DNA of 64,000 nucleotides from Azospirillum sp. TSA2s (GCF_004923315.1 NZ_CP039650.1:1315501-1379500); one strand, 5' to 3'. Numbered from the stretch's first letter, positions 8,655 to 17,514 are shown. Made by a program: numbers and translations. The notes: generated from the letters alone by a model not told the origin.

Positions 8655-9509
8655 TCAGACCGGATATCCGGCGGCGCGGTAGGCCGCGATGGCGTCCCCG
8701 GCCAGTTGGGGAATCTCGCCGCGCAGCCTCTCCACCGCGTCCGCCGCCCCGTCGCCCGTGCCATCTTCCTTTGCCCCCTTCGCCTCCGCGACGGATGCCC
8801 GGCATGCCATCTCCAGCGCGCGGGCGGCGCTGCACAGGGCGCGGGCGCCGAAGGTCCCGGCGGTGCTTTTCAGCGTGTGCGCCTCGCGCGTCAGAACGGC
8901 GCGGTCGGTCTCCCCGGCGATGCGCGCCACCCGTTCCCGCGTCTCCTCCACGAACTGCCGCAGCACGTCGGCCAGCAGCTCCGCATCCAGATCCTGGGCC
9001 AGTTGGGCCAGCACCTCGCGGTCCAGCACCTCGCCCGCCGCCGGCGGCGCCGCCTGGGCGCAGGGGCCGAAGCCGGCCGACCGGTCCGGCGGCGCCCGCA
9101 GCCACTTCTCCACGGTTTCCAGCAGCAGCACCCGGTCCACCGGCTTGGCGACATGATCGTTCATGCCGGCATCCTGGCAGCGGACACGGTCGGCCTCGTC
9201 GGTGTCGGCGGTCATGGCGACCACCGGAACCCGGCCGGCCGGTCCCGGCAGGTCGCGCAGCAGCCGGGTGGCGGTCAGCCCGTCCATTTCCGGCATCGAC
9301 AGATCCATCAGGATCAGGTCATAGCCGCCGGCCTGCGCCGCCATCACCGCCTCCAGCCCGTTGTTGGCGGTGTCGGTCCGGTGGCCGGCCTGGGCCAGGA
9401 TGGCGGTGACCAGCATCTGATTCAGCGGACTGTCCTCCACCACCAGAATCCGGCAAGGAACCGGCTGGACATCCGTGGGGAGAAGCGACGGCGGCGTCCG
9501 CTGCGTCAT
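8655..9509 (-). CDS. Receiver-Hpt phosphorelay protein
   Basis: 284 residues from the ATG at 9509; a longer frame exists only by using a TTG at 9569. The N-terminal receiver runs ILVVEDSPLNQML to HVAKPVDRVLLLETVEKWL with phospho-Asp D69 in LILMDLSMPEMDG. The C-terminal Hpt domain carries the phosphorylatable histidine in REAHTLKSTAGTFGA (about residue 209). It has no DNA-binding or kinase domain, so it likely relays phosphate between a hybrid kinase and a downstream regulator. A role with the hybrid kinase at 610-4389 or the sigma-54 regulator is a guess from proximity. It converges on the cold-shock gene with a 15-bp gap. Confidence 0.88.
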   Translation of the reverse strand: MTQRTPPSLLPTDVQPVPCRILVVEDSPLNQMLVTAILAQAGHRTDTANNGLEAVMAAQAGGYDLILMDLSMPEMDGLTATRLLRDLPGPAGRVPVVAMTADTDEADRVRCQDAGMNDHVAKPVDRVLLLETVEKWLRAPPDRSAGFGPCAQAAPPAAGEVLDREVLAQLAQDLDAELLADVLRQFVEETRERVARIAGETDRAVLTREAHTLKSTAGTFGARALCSAARALEMACRASVAEAKGAKEDGTGDGAADAVERLRGEIPQLAGDAIAAYRAAGYPV

Positions 9510-9744
9510 CGGAAGAAGGCTCCGCAATAAAGGAGGCGCCAGTGTAAGGGTGCGGCCTTGCCGCTGCAAAGCCCCGCTCCATGTATGCAGACTGATCCGG
9601 GCGGGTCGATTTCGTGGGGGCTCGCGGCCCGGCGCTTCAAATCGGCGCGTCCCGCCGGTATGGTGTCGCGCTTGGCCGGTGTCCGGACCCGATGCCGCCC
9701 ACTTGACTCCAGCTTCCCTTCGACTTCAGGCAGTGCCGCAGACG

Positions 9745-10962
9745 ATGACCAAACTGAACACCTACCGCTCCGGTCCCGACGAGCGCGGGCATTTCGGAAT
9801 CTTTGGCGGCCGCTTCGTCGCCGAGACGCTGATGCCGCTGATCCTGGAGGTCGAGAAGGCCTATCGCGAGGCGCGGGCCGACCCCGCCTTCGAAGGCGAG
9901 ATGCGCCAGCAGCTGAAGCAGTATGTCGGCCGTCCCAACCCGCTCTATTACGCCGAGCGCCTGACCGAACAGCTGGGCGGCGCCAAGATCTACTTCAAGC
10001 GCGAGGAGCTGAACCACACCGGCGCGCACAAGATCAACAACTGCATCGGCCAGATCCTGCTCGCCCGGCGCATGGGCAAGACCCGCATCATCGCCGAGAC
10101 GGGCGCCGGCCAGCATGGCGTGGCGACCGCGACGGTCTGCGCGCTCTACAACATGCCCTGCGTCATCTACATGGGCGAGACCGACATCGCCCGCCAGCAG
10201 CCCAATGTCTTCCGCATGAAGCTCTTGGGCGCCGAAGTCCGCCCGGTGACGTCGGGCAGCGGCACGCTGAAGGACGCGATGAACGAGGCGCTGCGCGACT
10301 GGGTCACCAACGTCTCCGACACCTTCTACATCATCGGCACCGCCGCCGGTCCGCATCCCTATCCCGCCATGGTCCGCGACTTCCAGTCGGTGATCGGCGA
10401 CGAGGTGCGCACCCAGATGCAGGAGCAGGAAGGCCGCCTGCCCGACAGCCTGGTCGCCTGCGTCGGCGGCGGATCGAACGCCATCGGCCTGTTCCACCCC
10501 TTCCTCGACGAGCCGACGGTGCAGATGATCGGCGTCGAGGCCGCCGGCCGCGGCATCGAGAAGGGGCCGCTCGACCATGCCGCCTCGATCAACGGCGGCC
10601 GTCCGGGCGTGCTGCACGGCAACCGCACCTACCTGCTGCAGGACGAGGACGGCCAGATTCTGGAAGGCCACTCGATCTCCGCCGGCCTCGACTATCCCGG
10701 CATCGGGCCGGAGCACAGCTGGCTGCATGACGTCGGCCGCGTCGAATACGCCTATGCCACCGACCAGGAGGCGCTGGACGCCTTCCAGCTCTGCGCCCGC
10801 ACCGAGGGCATCATCCCGGCGCTGGAATCCGCCCACGGCCTTGCCGAGGTGATCAAGCGCGCACCGAAATTGCCCAAGGACCACCTGATGGTGCTGTGCC
10901 TGTCGGGCCGCGGCGACAAGGACATCTTCTCCGTCGCCAAGCATCTGGGAGTTGAACTGTGA
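9745..10962 (+). CDS. trpB: Tryptophan synthase beta chain
   Basis: Condenses indole with L-serine to give L-tryptophan, as the PLP-binding half of the alpha2beta2 complex. At 405 residues it has the usual length. It starts MTKLNTYRSGPDERGHFGIF and carries the PLP lysine in HTGAHKINN (about residue 95), the phosphate-binding loop GGGSNAIG and the GETGAGQHG-type region (AETGAGQHGVATAT). The open frame extends far upstream, but family alignment places the start at 9745. It overlaps trpA by 4 bp, consistent with translational coupling and equimolar subunits. Confidence 0.98.
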   Translation: MTKLNTYRSGPDERGHFGIFGGRFVAETLMPLILEVEKAYREARADPAFEGEMRQQLKQYVGRPNPLYYAERLTEQLGGAKIYFKREELNHTGAHKINNCIGQILLARRMGKTRIIAETGAGQHGVATATVCALYNMPCVIYMGETDIARQQPNVFRMKLLGAEVRPVTSGSGTLKDAMNEALRDWVTNVSDTFYIIGTAAGPHPYPAMVRDFQSVIGDEVRTQMQEQEGRLPDSLVACVGGGSNAIGLFHPFLDEPTVQMIGVEAAGRGIEKGPLDHAASINGGRPGVLHGNRTYLLQDEDGQILEGHSISAGLDYPGIGPEHSWLHDVGRVEYAYATDQEALDAFQLCARTEGIIPALESAHGLAEVIKRAPKLPKDHLMVLCLSGRGDKDIFSVAKHLGVEL

Positions 10963-11804
10963 GTGCCGACATCTTGGCCGATGGCCGCATCGCCCGCCGG
11001 TTCAAAGCGCTGAAGGCGGAGGGGCGCGCCGGTCTGGTCACCTTCATCACCGCCGGCGACCCCGATCCCGCCGTGTCGCAGGCAGTGCTGAACGGCCTCC
11101 CGGCCGCCGGCGCCGACCTGATCGAGCTGGGCATGCCCTTCACCGACCCGATGGCCGACGGCCCGGCGATCCAGGCCTCCTCGCTGCGCGCGCTGAAGGC
11201 GGGGATGACGGTGCGCAAGACGTTGGAGATGGTCCGCGGCTTCCGCAAGCAGGATGCCGACACGCCGATCATCCTGATGGGCTATTACAACCCGATCTAC
11301 GCCTATGGGGTGGAGCCCTTCCTGGCCGCCGCGCGCGAGGCCGGGGTGGACGGCCTGATCGTCGTCGACCTGCCGCCGGAAGAGGATGAGGAACTGTGCA
11401 TCCCGGCGCTGAAGGCCGGCGTCAGCTTCGTCCGCCTGACGACGCCGACGACGGACGAGGCGCGCATGCCCATGGTGATGCGCAACACCTCGGGCTTCGT
11501 CTATTACGTGTCGATCGCCGGCATCACCGGCACCGCCAGCGCGTCGAACACCGCCATCGACGCGGCGGTCGCCCGGCTGAAGCGCCACACCGACCTGCCG
11601 GTCGCCGTCGGCTTCGGCATCAAGACGCCGGATCAGGCGGCCGAGGTCGCCCGCGTCGCCGACGCCGCCGTGGTCGGCTCCGCCATCGTCACCCGTCTGG
11701 CCGATGGGCTGGACGCGTCCGGTGGTGTCAAGCCGGGCACGGTCGAGGATGTCCTGGGCTTCGTCGGCGAACTGGCCGCCGGGGTGCGCGCGGCGCGGAG
11801 CTGA
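10959..11804 (+). CDS. trpA: Tryptophan synthase alpha chain
   Basis: Cleaves indole-3-glycerol phosphate to indole and glyceraldehyde 3-phosphate and channels indole to TrpB. 281 residues, a TIM barrel. The catalytic Glu and Asp lie in ADLIELGMPFTDPMADGPAIQ. The phosphate-binding end is visible as VGFGIKTPDQAAEVARVADAAVVGSAIV. The start is a GTG inside the trpB stop region (GTGA overlap). It is followed 155 bp later by accD, as in many alphaproteobacteria. Confidence 0.97.
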   Translation: MSADILADGRIARRFKALKAEGRAGLVTFITAGDPDPAVSQAVLNGLPAAGADLIELGMPFTDPMADGPAIQASSLRALKAGMTVRKTLEMVRGFRKQDADTPIILMGYYNPIYAYGVEPFLAAAREAGVDGLIVVDLPPEEDEELCIPALKAGVSFVRLTTPTTDEARMPMVMRNTSGFVYYVSIAGITGTASASNTAIDAAVARLKRHTDLPVAVGFGIKTPDQAAEVARVADAAVVGSAIVTRLADGLDASGGVKPGTVEDVLGFVGELAAGVRAARS

Positions 11805-11959
11805 GGGACGGACGGTTTACAACGACGGCAAACAGCTTTACGACACCTGCAACACGATCGCTCATGGCGACGAACGGCTGAAGAGCCCGGTGCGGCACGG
11901 ACCAGAAGTCCAGCCGCCGCCGGGCTTCGGCGTACCGCCATGTCGTTGAAAGGCGTTCC

Positions 11960-12997
11960 ATGAACTGGCTTACCAACTACGTCCGTCCCAAGATCCGCGC
12001 GCTCTACGCCCGCAAGGAAGTGCCCGACAACCTCTGGCACAAGTGCCCGAGCTGCGAGTCGATGCTGTTCCACCGCGAGCTGGAAGAGAACCTGCACGTC
12101 TGCCAGCATTGCGGCTTCCACATGCGGCTCGACCCGGTCAAGCGGCTGGAGTCGATGTTCGACGACGGCGCCTATGAGGGTGTCGAGCTGCCGAAGTCGG
12201 TCGCCGACCCGCTGAAGTTCCGCGATCAGAAGCGCTACACCGACCGCCTGAAGGAAGCCCAGACCAAGACCGGCCGCACCGACGCCATCGTCGTGGGCGA
12301 GGGCCGCATCGGCGGCCATGCCGCCGTGGTCGCCGCCTTCGACTTCGGCTTCATGGGCGGGTCGATGGGCATCGCCGTCGGCGAAGGGCTGCTGACCGCT
12401 GCCCGTCTGGCGGTGGCGAAGAACGCGCCGCTGATCGTCGTGCCGGCGTCGGGCGGGGCGCGCATGCAGGAAGGCATCCTGTCGCTGATGCAGATGCCGC
12501 GCACCACCATCGCGGTGGAGATGGTCAAGGAAGCCGGCCTGCCCTACATCGTCGTGCTGACCGACCCGACCACCGGCGGCGTCACCGCCAGCTTCGCCAT
12601 GCTGGGCGACATCCACATCGCCGAGAAGGGCGCGCAGATCGGCTTCGCCGGCGCCCGCGTGATCGAGAGCACGATTCGCGAGACTCTGCCGGAAGGCTTC
12701 CAGCGCTCCGAATATCTGATGGAACACGGCATGGTCGACATGGTCGTCCACCGCCGCGACCTGCGCCCGACGCTGGTCCGCACCATCGGCCTGCTGATGA
12801 CGCCGCGCCTCGACGCGGTGGCGGAGGACATCGACCTGTCCGCCGCCCAGGCGGCCGACGGCGAGCCGGCCCAGTTGCCCCAGTCGGCGACGCAGCCGGT
12901 CACGCAGCCGGCCACCCAGGCGACCGCGGCCCAGCCGGCGGCGACGCAGCAGGCGTCCTCCCAGCCGGCGGCTCCCGTCCAGGCCGGCGACGACTGA
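11960..12997 (+). CDS. accD: Acetyl-CoA carboxylase carboxyltransferase subunit beta
   Basis: Beta half of the carboxyltransferase that moves CO2 from biotin to acetyl-CoA, making malonyl-CoA for fatty acid synthesis. A four-cysteine zinc ribbon is visible near the N terminus (C29, C32, C48, C51; CPSC ... CQHC). The crotonase-like core includes PASGGARMQEGILSLMQM and TTGGVTASFAMLGD. The core ends near residue 285 and is followed by a low-complexity tail of about 60 residues rich in Gln, Pro, Ala and Thr (QPVTQPATQATAAQP), longer than in most family members and probably disordered. Confidence 0.96.
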   Translation: MNWLTNYVRPKIRALYARKEVPDNLWHKCPSCESMLFHRELEENLHVCQHCGFHMRLDPVKRLESMFDDGAYEGVELPKSVADPLKFRDQKRYTDRLKEAQTKTGRTDAIVVGEGRIGGHAAVVAAFDFGFMGGSMGIAVGEGLLTAARLAVAKNAPLIVVPASGGARMQEGILSLMQMPRTTIAVEMVKEAGLPYIVVLTDPTTGGVTASFAMLGDIHIAEKGAQIGFAGARVIESTIRETLPEGFQRSEYLMEHGMVDMVVHRRDLRPTLVRTIGLLMTPRLDAVAEDIDLSAAQAADGEPAQLPQSATQPVTQPATQATAAQPAATQQASSQPAAPVQAGDD

Positions 12998-13031
12998 CCG
13001 GCACCCCCCGTCCATCCGACCAGAGACGATC

Positions 13032-14405
13032 ATGATCGATGCCGCCCTTCCACTCACCCGCCCAGCCGCGACCCGTTCCGACCCGGTGCTGGACCGACTG
13101 AAGGGGCTTCATCCCAAGGTCATCGACCTGTCTCTGGACCGGGTGCGCCGTCTGCTGGCGGCGCTGGACCATCCGGAGCGGAAGCTGCCGCCGGTGGTCC
13201 ATGTCGCCGGCACCAACGGCAAGGGATCGACGATCGCCTTCCTGCGCGCGATGCTGGAGGCCGCTGGATACCGCGTCCATGTCTACACCTCGCCGCACCT
13301 CGTCCGCTTCCACGAGCGCATCCGCCTGGGCGGGCATCAGGGTGGGCGGCTGATCGACGACGACCATCTGGCCGCCCTTTTGGAGGAGTGCGAGGTTGCC
13401 AACGCCGGCAACCCGATCACCTTCTTCGAGGTGACGACGGTCGCCGCCTTCCTCGCCTTCTCCCGCGTGCCGGCCGACGTGGTCCTGCTGGAAACCGGGC
13501 TGGGCGGGCGGCTGGACGCCACCAACGTGGTGGACAAGCCGGCAGTGACGGCGGTCACCCGCATCTCCTACGACCACCGCCAGTTCCTGGGCGAGTCGCT
13601 GATGGAGATCGGCAGCGAGAAGGCCGGCATCTTCAAGCCCCACGTCCCGGTGGTTCTGGCCCCGCAGCCGGAAGCCGACGCGCTGAAGGTGCTGAAGCTG
13701 CGCGCCAACGCCATCGACGCGCCGATCCAGAGCTGGTCGGTGGAGGAGCGTCCGGACGGCTTCCGCTTCGAGAGCGCGAAGCGCAAGCTCGACCTGCCGA
13801 TGCCGGGGCTGGCCGGCGTCCACCAGATCACCAATGCCGGCGTCGCCATCGCCTGTCTCGACCACCTGCCGCTGGCGGTGGACGACGACGCGGTGCGCCG
13901 CGGCCTTGCCACCGTCGAATGGCCGGGACGCCTGCAGCGCCTGACCCGCGGCCCGCTGGCTGAGAGCCTGCCGCCGGGCTGGGAACTGTGGCTGGACGGC
14001 GGCCACAACGATTCGGCCGGCGAGGTCCTGGCCCGTCAGGCGGTCGACTGGTCGCGTGGCCAACCCAATGACAGCCGGCCCAATGAGGGATCGGGCGGCA
14101 GCCCCGCCCTGCCGCTTCTCCTGATCTACGGAATGCTGTCCAGCAAGGACCCGTTCGAGTTCCTGGGCCCGCTGGCTCCCTTCACCCATGCCCTGCGCGC
14201 GGTGGCGATCCCGGGCGAGGAGGCCAGCTTTACCGCCGAGGAGTCCTGCGAGACCGCCAAGCTCTGCGGCATCCGCGACCACGGCGCCGCCGACAGCGTG
14301 AACGCCGCCCTGGCCGATCTGGTTGCCGGCCGCAAGGGCCCGGCGCGCGTGCTGATCTGCGGCTCGCTCTACCTCGCGGGCTCGGTGCTGGCGGAGAACG
14401 GGTGA
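13032..14405 (+). CDS. folC: Bifunctional folylpolyglutamate synthase / dihydrofolate synthase
   Basis: Adds glutamate to dihydropteroate and extends the polyglutamate tail of folates, using ATP. 457 residues with a Mur-ligase-type layout: the P-loop GTNGKGST (about 59-66), then SPHLVRFHERIRLGG, the ligase motif TGLGGRLDATN, the nucleotide-binding SYDHRQFLGESLMEIGSEKAGIFK region (truncated quote: SYDHRQFLG), and the C-terminal domain with LWLDGGHN. It follows accD by 34 bp, an arrangement (accD-folC) widely conserved in proteobacteria and probably one transcript. Confidence 0.96.
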   Translation: MIDAALPLTRPAATRSDPVLDRLKGLHPKVIDLSLDRVRRLLAALDHPERKLPPVVHVAGTNGKGSTIAFLRAMLEAAGYRVHVYTSPHLVRFHERIRLGGHQGGRLIDDDHLAALLEECEVANAGNPITFFEVTTVAAFLAFSRVPADVVLLETGLGGRLDATNVVDKPAVTAVTRISYDHRQFLGESLMEIGSEKAGIFKPHVPVVLAPQPEADALKVLKLRANAIDAPIQSWSVEERPDGFRFESAKRKLDLPMPGLAGVHQITNAGVAIACLDHLPLAVDDDAVRRGLATVEWPGRLQRLTRGPLAESLPPGWELWLDGGHNDSAGEVLARQAVDWSRGQPNDSRPNEGSGGSPALPLLLIYGMLSSKDPFEFLGPLAPFTHALRAVAIPGEEASFTAEESCETAKLCGIRDHGAADSVNAALADLVAGRKGPARVLICGSLYLAGSVLAENG

Positions 14406-14500
14406 TCATCCCTACGTCTGGGATTGCTTCTCGCAGAGTGTACATGATCTGGTAAAGTGGACCGATCTTTATACACCTCTAAAGCGATCCCAGACCTGTG

Positions 14501-15427
14501 ATGGCCATTCCCGATTTTCAGACTCTGATGCTACCTGTGCTGAAAACCGCTGCCGATGGCGGGGAGGTCCGCATTGGCGATGTGGTAGACCGGCTTGCCG
14601 ACACGTTCAGCTTGACCGACGAGGATCGGGCCCACCTATTGCCCTCAGGTCGGCAAACGACCTTTGCAAACCGGGTCCATTGGGCGAAGAGCTATCTCAG
14701 CAAGGCCGGGTTGGTTGAGTTGACGCGGCGGGCGCATTTCCGCATCACCCCAGCGGGGCGCGAGGTGTTGAGGGCGCCGCCAGAGCGGATTACCATCCGC
14801 TTCCTTGAGCAATTTCCAAGCTTCAAAGGCTTCCGCGACGGTGAAACCGAGATAGCTGACGCTTCGGGTGTTGCCGAGGTGGTGCTGCCGGTCACCGAGA
14901 GTCCCCTGACCCCCGATGAGGTGATGCGGCAGGCCCATCTGCGGATCGAGGCGTCGCTGGCGGAGGAGATCCTCCAGCGGGTGCGATCCGGCACGCCTGC
15001 CTTCTTTGAGAAGACCGTGGTCCACCTGCTGATCACAATGGGATATGGCGGGTCGGTGACGGAACTCGACAAGGCTCTGGTCGGCAAGTCGGGTGATGAC
15101 GGCGTGGATGGCGTCATCGACCAGGACCCGCTCGGGTTGGACCGGGTCTATGTCCAGGCCAAGCGGTATGCCGACGGCAACACCGTTGGGGCGGGGGCGA
15201 TCCGCGACTTCTTTGGCAGCCTGAACCTGTTTAAGGCGACCAAGGGGCTGTTCGTCACCACCTCCGCCTTCACCACGTCGGCCCGGGAGACCGCTGACAG
15301 GCTCGGCACCCGCATCGTGCTGATCGACGGCATCCAACTGGCCAAGCTGATGATCCGCCACGAGGTTGGCTGTCGGATCGAGGAGACCCTGCACATCAAG
15401 CGTGTGGATGAGGACTTCTTCGAGTAG
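14501..15427 (+). CDS. mrr: Mrr-type restriction endonuclease
   Basis: About 308 residues, close to the roughly 300 of E. coli Mrr. The N-terminal winged-helix region (about 5-95) begins MAIPDFQTLMLPVLK and includes ANRVHWAKSYLSKAGLVE and FRITPAGREVL. The C-terminal Mrr_cat nuclease domain (about 160-290) shows a PD-(D/E)xK-like core: HLLITMGYGG, GKSGDDGVDGVID (Asp near 200) and VYVQAKRY (QxK near 218), then GLFVTTSAFT. Mrr enzymes cut DNA carrying foreign methylation. No modification methylase is adjacent, which fits a type IV, methylation-dependent system. A GTG at 14498 directly abuts the ATG. Base composition is a little less GC-rich than its neighbours, and it sits beside a tRNA gene, so transfer is plausible. 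Confidence 0.88.
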   Translation: MAIPDFQTLMLPVLKTAADGGEVRIGDVVDRLADTFSLTDEDRAHLLPSGRQTTFANRVHWAKSYLSKAGLVELTRRAHFRITPAGREVLRAPPERITIRFLEQFPSFKGFRDGETEIADASGVAEVVLPVTESPLTPDEVMRQAHLRIEASLAEEILQRVRSGTPAFFEKTVVHLLITMGYGGSVTELDKALVGKSGDDGVDGVIDQDPLGLDRVYVQAKRYADGNTVGAGAIRDFFGSLNLFKATKGLFVTTSAFTTSARETADRLGTRIVLIDGIQLAKLMIRHEVGCRIEETLHIKRVDEDFFE

Positions 15428-15501
15428 CAGGGAAGTGCTTGGGTCGCTGGCGGGCCATCCGGTCCGCCGGCGCGACCTGCTGCCGGCCTGACGCGCGAAC
15501 A

Positions 15502-15541
15502 CAAAAAAGCGGGCCAGATGCCGTTCCCGGCAACGCCCGCT
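15502..15541 (-). terminator. Intrinsic terminator of tRNA-Ala
   Basis: Read on the minus strand, AGCGGGC pairs with GCCCGCT and is followed by TTTTTT (15503-15508 on the plus strand are As). The loop is long and may fold further. It lies about 45 bp downstream of the tRNA-Ala gene. Confidence 0.75.
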
Positions 15542-15584
15542 GACAATCCATCAACTTGTCTCACCCTTCCGGAGAAGGGGAAAA

Positions 15585-15660
15585 TGGTGGAGCCGAGGAG
15601 GATCGAACTCCCGACCTACGCATTGCGAACGCGTCGCTCTCCCAGCTGAGCTACGGCCCC
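15585..15660 (-). tRNA. tRNA-Ala, anticodon CGC
   Basis: A complete 76-nt cloverleaf with encoded CCA. The acceptor stem GGGGCCG pairs with CGGCTCC and contains the G3-U70 wobble pair that is the identity element of tRNA-Ala. The anticodon stem-loop is ACGCG-TTCGCAA-TGCGT, giving anticodon CGC, which reads GCG, a frequent codon in this GC-rich genome. The T arm has the usual GTTCGATCC. Confidence 0.97.
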
Positions 15661-15702
15661 ACACTCACACCGTGGCGTCTTCGTCGCCCCGGCGTGGCGC
15701 GG

Positions 15703-15731
15703 ATATTGTCCATGACGGGGGGTGCTGTCAA
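15703..15731 (-). promoter_or_regulatory. Sigma-70 type promoter of tRNA-Ala
   Basis: On the minus strand a perfect -35 TTGACA (15726-15731) is separated by 17 bp from CAATAT (15703-15708). Transcription would start about 35-40 bp upstream of the tRNA 5' end. Confidence 0.75.
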
Positions 15732-15942
15732 GCGCTTGATTCAGAAAAAATGAAGTGGCTGTGGGATGGCGCAGGAAGGGGCATAGGACGGCCGATCCGC
15801 CGCAGGCCGCTCGGGCGATCGGCGGGCCGCCGTACTGGACAGGCCTCCGCGCTTATGCTTAGGGTGCCCGGAAAAGGCTGGCGCCCGCCGCGCAGTGCGC
15901 TGCGCGCGGCCGTCGCAAAAACCGCACTGGAGCTGGCCCGGC

Positions 15943-16227
15943 ATGATCGCGCTGTATTTGCTCATCAACACCATCCTGGACCTGTTCTTCTGGGTCCTGA
16001 TCCTGTCGGCGATCCTCAGCTGGCTGGTGGCCTTCAACGTGGTGAACACGCGCAACCGCGCGGTCTATCTGATCGGGGATTTCCTGTACCGCATCACCGA
16101 GCCGGTGCTGCGCCCGATCCGCCGCGTCCTGCCCAACATGGGCGGGCTGGACCTGTCGCCGATCGTCGTGCTGCTGGCGATCTCCTTCATCCAGAACCTG
16201 CTGGCGCAATACTGGCCGCGCTTCTGA
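15943..16227 (+). CDS. YggT family integral membrane protein
   Basis: 94 residues with two hydrophobic segments. The first (MIALYLLINTILDLFFWVLI to SAILSWLVAFNVV) is followed by the conserved loop YRITEPVLRPIRRVLPNMGG, typical of the YggT family, and by LDLSPIVVLLAISFIQNLL. The family is linked to osmotic tolerance and cell-envelope or division functions, without a defined biochemical role. The ATG at 15943 is chosen because it starts the first membrane helix; the frame extends upstream. The stop lies 2 bp before the next start, and the yggT-yggU order is conserved in many proteobacteria. Confidence 0.9.
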   Translation: MIALYLLINTILDLFFWVLILSAILSWLVAFNVVNTRNRAVYLIGDFLYRITEPVLRPIRRVLPNMGGLDLSPIVVLLAISFIQNLLAQYWPRF

Positions 16228-16229
16228 CC

Positions 16230-16571
16230 GTGGCGGCATCCTCCCCCATCGAGGCGGTGGCCGACGGCCTGCGCGTCGCGCTTCGGGTGACACCCAAGGC
16301 GTCGCGCAACGCGGTGACCGGTACGGCCGACAAGGCCGGTGGGGGGAAGGTTCTGAAACTGGCGGTCACGGCGGTGCCGGAAAACGGCAAAGCCAACGAG
16401 GCCGTCATAAAACTGTTGTCGAAGGCATGGAAACTGCCCAAGACCAGCCTGACGGTGGTGGCCGGTGCCACCGACCGGAACAAGATTCTGCATGTGGCGG
16501 GCGACCCGGCGGCATTGCTGGCGCGGCTGTCGCCCCTGATCGACGATGTGGGTAGCGAGGGTGGAGAGTAG
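16230..16571 (+). CDS. DUF167 (YggU) family protein
   Basis: 113 residues from a GTG at 16230. The family signature is clear: RVTPKASRNAVTG near the N terminus and AVPENGKANEAVIKLLSKAWKLPKTSLTVVAGATDRNK, quoted here only by its parts VPENGKANEA and VVAGATDRNK. The fold of this family is known but its function is not. It lies 2 bp after yggT and 1 bp before folD, so the three genes and corA form one tightly packed operon. Confidence 0.9.
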   Translation: MAASSPIEAVADGLRVALRVTPKASRNAVTGTADKAGGGKVLKLAVTAVPENGKANEAVIKLLSKAWKLPKTSLTVVAGATDRNKILHVAGDPAALLARLSPLIDDVGSEGGE

Positions 16572-16572
16572 C

Positions 16573-17514
16573 ATGGCGGACGCGAAGATCATCGACGGCA
16601 AGGCCTTTGCGGCCGGCCTGCGTGCGCGGGTGACGGACGGCGTGGCGGCGCTGAAGGCCAGCCATGGCGTCACCCCCGGTCTGGCCGTCGTGCTGGTGGG
16701 CGAGGATCCGGCCAGCCAGGTCTATGTCCGCTCCAAGGAGCGGGCGCTGGTCGAACTCGGCATGAACAGCTTCGACCATCACGAGCCGGCCGACATGGCC
16801 GAATCCGACCTGCTGGCCCTGATCGACCGGCTGAACGCCGATCCGGCGGTGCACGGCATCCTGGTCCAGCTGCCTCTGCCCAAGCACATCGACACTCAGA
16901 AGGTGCTGGCCCGCATCGTTCCGGAAAAGGACGCCGACGGCTTCCATGTCGTCAATGCCGGCCTGCTCGCCACCGGCCAGCCGGGCGCCATCGTGCCCTG
17001 CACCCCGCTGGGCAGCCTGCTGCTGATCCGCGACACGCTGGGCCGCGACCTGAAGGGCAAGCGCGCGCTGGTGCTGGGCCGCTCCAACATCGTCGGCAAA
17101 CCGATGGCCCAGCTTCTGCTGCAGGCCGACTGCACGGTGACGATGGCCCATTCCCGCACCGTGGATCTGCCGGCGGAATGCCGCCGCGCCGACATCCTGG
17201 TCGCCGCCGTAGGCCGCCCGGAGATGGTGCGCGGCGATTGGATCAAGCCCGGCGCCACGGTGATCGATGTGGGCATCAACCGCGTTGCCGCGGTGGGCAT
17301 CAACCGCGTCGCGGCGGCGGAGCCGGGCAAGACCCGTCTGGTCGGCGACGTCGCCTTCGACGAGGCGGTGAAGGTCGCCGGCGCCATCACGCCCGTCCCC
17401 GGCGGTGTCGGCCCGATGACCATCGCCTGCCTGATGCTGAACACGCTGGCCGCCGCCTGCCGCGCCGCCGGCGCACCGGTGCCGGCAGAGGCTCTGATCG
17501 GGGCTGCCCTTTGA
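16573..17514 (+). CDS. folD: Bifunctional methylenetetrahydrofolate dehydrogenase / methenyltetrahydrofolate cyclohydrolase
   Basis: Interconverts 5,10-methylene-THF and 10-formyl-THF in one-carbon metabolism, using NADP in most bacteria. 313 residues; bacterial FolD is usually about 285-300. Landmarks are VGEDPASQVYVRSKERA with the catalytic Lys, QLPLPKHID, the P-loop-like DADGFHVVNAG, GRSNIVGKPMAQLLL and TPVPGGVGPMTIACLM. Oddity: the residues VGINRVAA are repeated back to back at the dinucleotide-domain loop just before GKTRLVGDV, from a 24-bp tandem duplication at 17269-17316. Most FolD proteins have a single copy. The start at 16573 follows the family pattern (MADAKIIDGKA). Confidence 0.96.
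   Translation: MADAKIIDGKAFAAGLRARVTDGVAALKASHGVTPGLAVVLVGEDPASQVYVRSKERALVELGMNSFDHHEPADMAESDLLALIDRLNADPAVHGILVQLPLPKHIDTQKVLARIVPEKDADGFHVVNAGLLATGQPGAIVPCTPLGSLLLIRDTLGRDLKGKRALVLGRSNIVGKPMAQLLLQADCTVTMAHSRTVDLPAECRRADILVAAVGRPEMVRGDWIKPGATVIDVGINRVAAVGINRVAAAEPGKTRLVGDVAFDEAVKVAGAITPVPGGVGPMTIACLMLNTLAAACRAAGAPVPAEALIGAAL
17269..17316 (+). repeat. 24-bp in-frame tandem duplication inside folD
   Basis: Two adjacent 24-bp units starting GTGGGCATCAACCGCGT (17269-17292 and 17293-17316) differ at two third-codon positions, both synonymous. Each encodes VGINRVAA. The drift shows that the duplication is not a very recent or assembly-generated event. Confidence 0.9.
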
